A stretch of DNA of 64,000 nt, taken from NCBI RefSeq assembly GCF_044761985.1, contig NZ_JBIWDK010000003.1, forward strand, positions 248,001 to 312,000. The letters are read 5' to 3'. The first letter of the stretch is position 1. Every line of letters starts with the position of its first letter. The position numbers and the translations under genes are program-made. Positions 60,764-64,000 of the stretch are shown here, one piece after another. The DNA comes from Peribacillus sp044761985 (GTDB lineage: Bacteria > Bacillota > Bacilli > Bacillales > DSM-1321). Under the pieces are notes generated by a model. It saw only the letters and a list, made by a program, of their open reading frames with translations. It was not told the DNA's origin and did not search any database.

Positions 60764-62515
60764 TCAGTGATCAAATGCAAGAATTCTATATTGATAGCCA
60801 CCCAATTCAGAATGGTCTTCCTTCACGATTTCCTTCGTTCTTATATCAATCATTGAGTCCTCCTTTACGTCAAATGGGAGTGTATAAGACTGTGACCGGT
60901 CTGTCGGGTTGAGAAGGATGACAACAGAGCGTGCCTCATTGAACTTTCGATAAGCGACGATGTTTGTGTTATCAATCTTTTCAAGGAATTCGAAATGGCC
61001 TTCATTTGCAAGCAAGCCTTCCTCTTTCCGTAAAGCAATCAATTCTTTGATTTCGTTATAGAGTTCGCGATTCTGTTTGTCCTCCTCCCAGACCATACAT
61101 TTTCGACAACCGGGATCCTGGTCGCCAGTTAAGCCAATTTCATCTCCATAATAGATGCAGGGACTGCCCTTGAACGTCAGTAGAACGGCATGAATGAGCT
61201 TTGCCCTATTCACATCTTCCCCGCAGTCTGTGAAAATCCGTGGTGTATCGTGGCTTCCAAGAAGGTTGAAGGTGACATCGAATACATTGGTCGGATAGCT
61301 GTGATAGACAGCCGTCATTTCTTCAATAAACTGCCGGGAATTGATCTTTTGCGAAGCAATGAGGCGGAACACGTTATTGGTAAATGGATAATTCATGACT
61401 GCATCGAATTGGTCGCCTCTTAGCCATGGCATGGAATCATGCCAAATTTCCCCGAGAATATATAGATCAGGTTTAATGTTTTTCACCGTATTCCGGAACT
61501 CCCGCCAAAACGGTGAATCGACCTCATTGGCAACATCAAGTCGCCAGCCATCGATATCGAACTCCTTAATCCAATAAGCGGCGGTTTCCAAAAGGTATTT
61601 TTTGACGTCAGGATTGGCTGTATTCAATTTGGGCATCGATTCAAAAAAACCGAATGTTTCATAATTGGGACGTTCTCCTCCTTTTAAAGGGAAGCCGTGG
61701 GGGTGGAACCAATCTTTGTATTCTGAGTCCTCACCTTTTTCAAGGAGGTCTTGAAAGGGAGGGAAATAATAGCCGCTATGGTTAAAGACGGCATCGAGCA
61801 TCACACGGATATTCCGTTTGTGGCATTCTTCCACAAGGGTTTTCAAGTCCTCTTTCGTCCCGAATTGGGGATCGATTTCCATGTAATCGATCGTGTCATA
61901 TTTATGGTTGGAATGGGCGTGGAAAATGGGAGTGAAATAGATGCCATTGATGCCGAGGTCCTCTAAGTAATCAAGATGCTGTAGGATCCCCTCGAAATCC
62001 CCTCCAAAAAAGTTGTCCACTTTCGGTTCTTCACTGCCCCAAGGCTTTGCACCTTCAGGATCATTATCGGGATTTCCATTCGCGAATCTTTCCGGGAAGA
62101 TCTGGTACCAGATTGTTTCTTTTACCCATTCAGGCGCGCTAAACACTTCATTTCGATGAAGATAAGGTATGGCAAAATAACAGCCTGTATCATCAGGAGC
62201 CTCATCAAAAAAACCTTTTTCCGTATAAATGAGTTCTTCCTCACCCGATTGTAGCTTAAATCCATACCTTATTCTCCGGTAAGGTGGCTTCACATAAATA
62301 TGCCAGTAATCATAATGACCATCACTGCCAGAAAGGTACATGGGCGCTTGTTCATACTGCCAATGACCTTCATCAAGTATATTGGGGTCTCCAAAGAGGA
62401 GTCCAACGTAAGAAATATCTTGTTTTTTTGTACGAAGGCGGATATGAAGAGTTTCTGCATCGATGCTATAAGCAAAATTGTCTGTAGGCCGGTGCTGGAT
62501 GGACGAACGTTCCAT
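60764..62515 (-). CDS. neopullulanase/cyclomaltodextrinase-type alpha-glycosidase (GH13)
   Basis: 583 residues from the ATG at 62515 (GGAGTGG upstream). An N-terminal CBM34-type domain (about residues 1-125) precedes the GH13 barrel. Catalytic residues can be placed: nucleophile Asp327 in GWRLDVAN, acid Glu356 in LGEIWHD and Asp423 in GSHDTPR, one off from D328/E357/D424 of Geobacillus neopullulanase. No signal peptide, so it acts inside the cell on imported cyclodextrins, pullulan or maltodextrins. Divergent from a sugar-binding lipoprotein gene that would supply substrate. Confidence 0.93.
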   Translation of the reverse strand: MERSSIQHRPTDNFAYSIDAETLHIRLRTKKQDISYVGLLFGDPNILDEGHWQYEQAPMYLSGSDGHYDYWHIYVKPPYRRIRYGFKLQSGEEELIYTEKGFFDEAPDDTGCYFAIPYLHRNEVFSAPEWVKETIWYQIFPERFANGNPDNDPEGAKPWGSEEPKVDNFFGGDFEGILQHLDYLEDLGINGIYFTPIFHAHSNHKYDTIDYMEIDPQFGTKEDLKTLVEECHKRNIRVMLDAVFNHSGYYFPPFQDLLEKGEDSEYKDWFHPHGFPLKGGERPNYETFGFFESMPKLNTANPDVKKYLLETAAYWIKEFDIDGWRLDVANEVDSPFWREFRNTVKNIKPDLYILGEIWHDSMPWLRGDQFDAVMNYPFTNNVFRLIASQKINSRQFIEEMTAVYHSYPTNVFDVTFNLLGSHDTPRIFTDCGEDVNRAKLIHAVLLTFKGSPCIYYGDEIGLTGDQDPGCRKCMVWEEDKQNRELYNEIKELIALRKEEGLLANEGHFEFLEKIDNTNIVAYRKFNEARSVVILLNPTDRSQSYTLPFDVKEDSMIDIRTKEIVKEDHSELGGYQYRILAFDH

Positions 62516-62748
62516 AGAAAACCACTCCAATTCTAGTCAGGTTAATTTTGAAAGCTGAATGAACTTTAAGACTGGAGATTGAGAGGACATTACTTATGTA
62601 CTGATGAAAAGTTAAAAAATTTAAATATTTCAAAAACTATCCAGTCATTTTGATTATATACCCATTTTATATAAAAAAAGCACCTGGTTCTTAAAAAATA
62701 TGAAATAGAACGCTTCCATTTAAGAAATAAAATTGATAAAGGAAAATG

Positions 62749-62776
62749 TTGTAAAAATTGAGTCCTCTCATATAAT
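62749..62776 (+). promoter_or_regulatory. sigma-A promoter of the sugar-binding protein gene
   Basis: TTGTAA (62749-62754), 16 bases, TATAAT (62771-62776). Confidence 0.65.
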
Positions 62777-62791
62777 GATAACAATAAAGAT

Positions 62792-62805
62792 TGATATCGT
62801 TTTCA
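62792..62805 (+). promoter_or_regulatory. cre site (CcpA operator)
   Basis: TGATATCGTTTTCA fits TGNNANCGNTNNCA at every fixed position. It lies about 15 bases after the -10, where CcpA binding would repress transcription when glucose is present. Confidence 0.7.
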
Positions 62806-62907
62806 TCGTGAATCCACGTTCTTTCCTTTCGATTTTCTAACGGTGGTGTAAACAATTCGAAGCTTTGGGACATGATAGAATCAAACATTTTTAAAAGGAG
62901 AATAAAA

Positions 62908-64000
62908 GTGAAGAAGTTGATGATCTATTTACTCATGTCCCTCATCTTTATCGCTATCGGAAGTGCTTGTGATGCCAATACAGATAAGGAAAATGAAGTG
63001 GTGAAGGAAAGGATGCCGCGAGAAAAAGAAACCACGAATGAAAAAAAGCCGGATAAACTGATTGTTTGGGAAGAGGAGAATAAAGGGGAAGCCCTAAAAC
63101 CGATCCTGAAGGAATTCGAAAAAGAATATGGAATCAAAGTGGAATATAAAGAGCAAAAAGTGAACGATGGGATGTACACACAATTACGCCGAAATGGGCC
63201 TATCGGGACATCCCCGGATATCGTGACACTTACCCATGAAAAAATAGGTCAGCTAGTGGAGGAGGGACTGATACAGGAAATCAAGGTGAATGATGAAGTT
63301 ACAGATGCCTTTTTAGAAGCTTCCATATTCGCCGAAATGTATCAGGGAAAACTATTTGGGCTGCCCAAGTCTGCTGTTACTTCCGTTTTGGTGTATAACG
63401 AGAAGATGATGCCGAAGGTCCCGGACACGATGAATGAATTGTATAAAAAAGCAAAAAAGGCTAGGGCAGGTAAGGAGTATGGATTTGCGGCTGAATGGAA
63501 CGATTTCTATGATGCATATGGAATTATGACGGGAATGGGAGGGTATGTATTCGATCGGGATAAGAAGAAAATAAATCCTTTGGATATAGGATTGAACAAT
63601 GAAGGTGCAGTGAAAGGTGCGCATTTCATTCAAAAATGGTATAAAGCGAGTGCCATCCCAGAGGGTGACAAAGAAGATATGGAAAAAATGTTTAGGGAGG
63701 GGAAGGTAGCCTCCATCATGAGTTCAAAAACTGCATGGATGGATGGGAAGAATGTCGGCGTCGCTCCGATGCCCCAATTGCCAAATGGAAAGCCAATGAA
63801 AACAATCATGGAAATACAGGGCTGGCATATTACCGCATTCACCAAATATCCCTATTGGTCTACAAAATTTGTGGAATATGTATCAAATGAAAAAAATGCA
63901 GTGCTCCGTTTTGAACGAACGGGAGAAATCTCCCCTATAAAAACAATCAAAGGGCATGAGGCAATAAAAGATAGTGAAAGGGCACAAGCCATCGCCATAC
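62908..64000 (+). CDS. sugar ABC transporter substrate-binding lipoprotein (3' truncated by window)
   Basis: About 364 residues are visible from a GTG start with AAAAGGAG upstream; the frame is open to the window end. A hydrophobic signal ends at IGSAC with Cys21 as likely lipidation site, though the -3 residue is Gly, which is unusual. The mature part resembles MalE-type extracellular solute-binding proteins: KLIVWEEENKGEALKPIL, YKEQKV, PDIVTLTHEKIGQLVEEGLI in parts, KLFGLPKSAVTSVLVYN and TAFTKYP. With the GH13 gene divergent and a cre site upstream, uptake of maltodextrin is the best inference. Confidence 0.85.
   Translation, partial: MKKLMIYLLMSLIFIAIGSACDANTDKENEVVKERMPREKETTNEKKPDKLIVWEEENKGEALKPILKEFEKEYGIKVEYKEQKVNDGMYTQLRRNGPIGTSPDIVTLTHEKIGQLVEEGLIQEIKVNDEVTDAFLEASIFAEMYQGKLFGLPKSAVTSVLVYNEKMMPKVPDTMNELYKKAKKARAGKEYGFAAEWNDFYDAYGIMTGMGGYVFDRDKKKINPLDIGLNNEGAVKGAHFIQKWYKASAIPEGDKEDMEKMFREGKVASIMSSKTAWMDGKNVGVAPMPQLPNGKPMKTIMEIQGWHITAFTKYPYWSTKFVEYVSNEKNAVLRFERTGEISPIKTIKGHEAIKDSERAQAIAI

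Larger units (their letters stand above)
62516..62907. other. 392-bp divergent regulatory region
   Basis: Between the amylase and the binding-protein genes. Besides the promoter and cre site given separately nothing else is recognisable; the rest is AT-rich. Confidence 0.5.

Noticed and set aside
1..64000. CRISPR arrays, prophage, IS elements, rRNA operons, defence islands
   Set aside because: No regularly spaced repeats, transposase, integrase, phage structural or rRNA sequence was seen on either strand.

Overview
The window is an ordinary stretch of chromosome from an endospore-forming Bacillaceae bacterium (moderate-to-low GC). Gene content and order follow the Bacillus subtilis yha-ecs-hem-yhf-comK-yhj-add-gerP-yis-asnO region closely. 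Sporulation and germination genes (yhaL, cwlJ, YjcZ-type miniproteins, gerPA-F, asnO) and comK point to a Bacillus-like organism; a Peribacillus/B. simplex-type genome is a plausible guess, but the species cannot be fixed from the sequence. No prophage, IS element, CRISPR array, rRNA or intact tRNA was seen.

Layout. 1-3.3 kb: acyl-CoA ligase (5' cut), enoyl-CoA hydratase-like yhaR, yhzD, a cysteine synthase. 3.4-8.1 kb: yhaO-yhaN (Mre11/Rad50-like pair) and a small HExxH protein. 8.3-9.1 kb: FhuF-type iron reductase under a Fur-like promoter. 9.2-18 kb: yhaM, yhaL, prsA, two YjcZ-like miniproteins, small membrane proteins, yhaI, hpr, yhaH, trpP (with a TRAP-type leader), serC and hit, then a repeat-containing 660-bp intergenic region. 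18.2-24 kb: ecsABC, cwlJ, an M20 amidohydrolase, a PAP2 phosphatase, hmoB. 24.5-28.7 kb: hemE-hemH-hemY and the TetR regulator yhgD. 28.9-36.8 kb: yhfH, yhfI, lplJ, lcfB with a FadR operator, an HD-domain protein, a SCO protein, yhfN, a YitT-family protein and an IDEAL-domain protein. 37-40.6 kb: comK, a soluble chemoreceptor, yhjD, yhjE, signal peptidase. 40.8-48 kb: addB-addA. 48.1-52.2 kb: a methyltransferase, a gene remnant, an orphan trpB and a secreted subtilisin; these sit where B. subtilis has sbcD-sbcC. 52.3-54.3 kb: the gerP operon on the minus strand. 54.5-64 kb: acyl-CoA ligase, DUF418 protein, yisL, yisN, asnO, a neopullulanase-type amylase and, divergent from it, a sugar-binding lipoprotein cut by the window end.

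Themes. Fatty-acid activation and degradation (three acyl-CoA ligases, yhaR, FadR site), heme synthesis and turnover (hemEHY, hmoB) with Fur-controlled iron reduction, DNA break processing (AddAB, YhaO/YhaN), secretion and its regulation (prsA, ecsABC, signal peptidase, hpr), tryptophan control (trpP and trpB, both with GAG-rich initiation regions), and spore coat/germination functions. Most genes are conserved. The most notable unexplained items are a 76-bp tandem repeat with a minus-strand terminator between hit and ecsA, the GAG triplet cluster at an orphan trpB, and a minimal ImmA/IrrE-like zincin behind yhaN.
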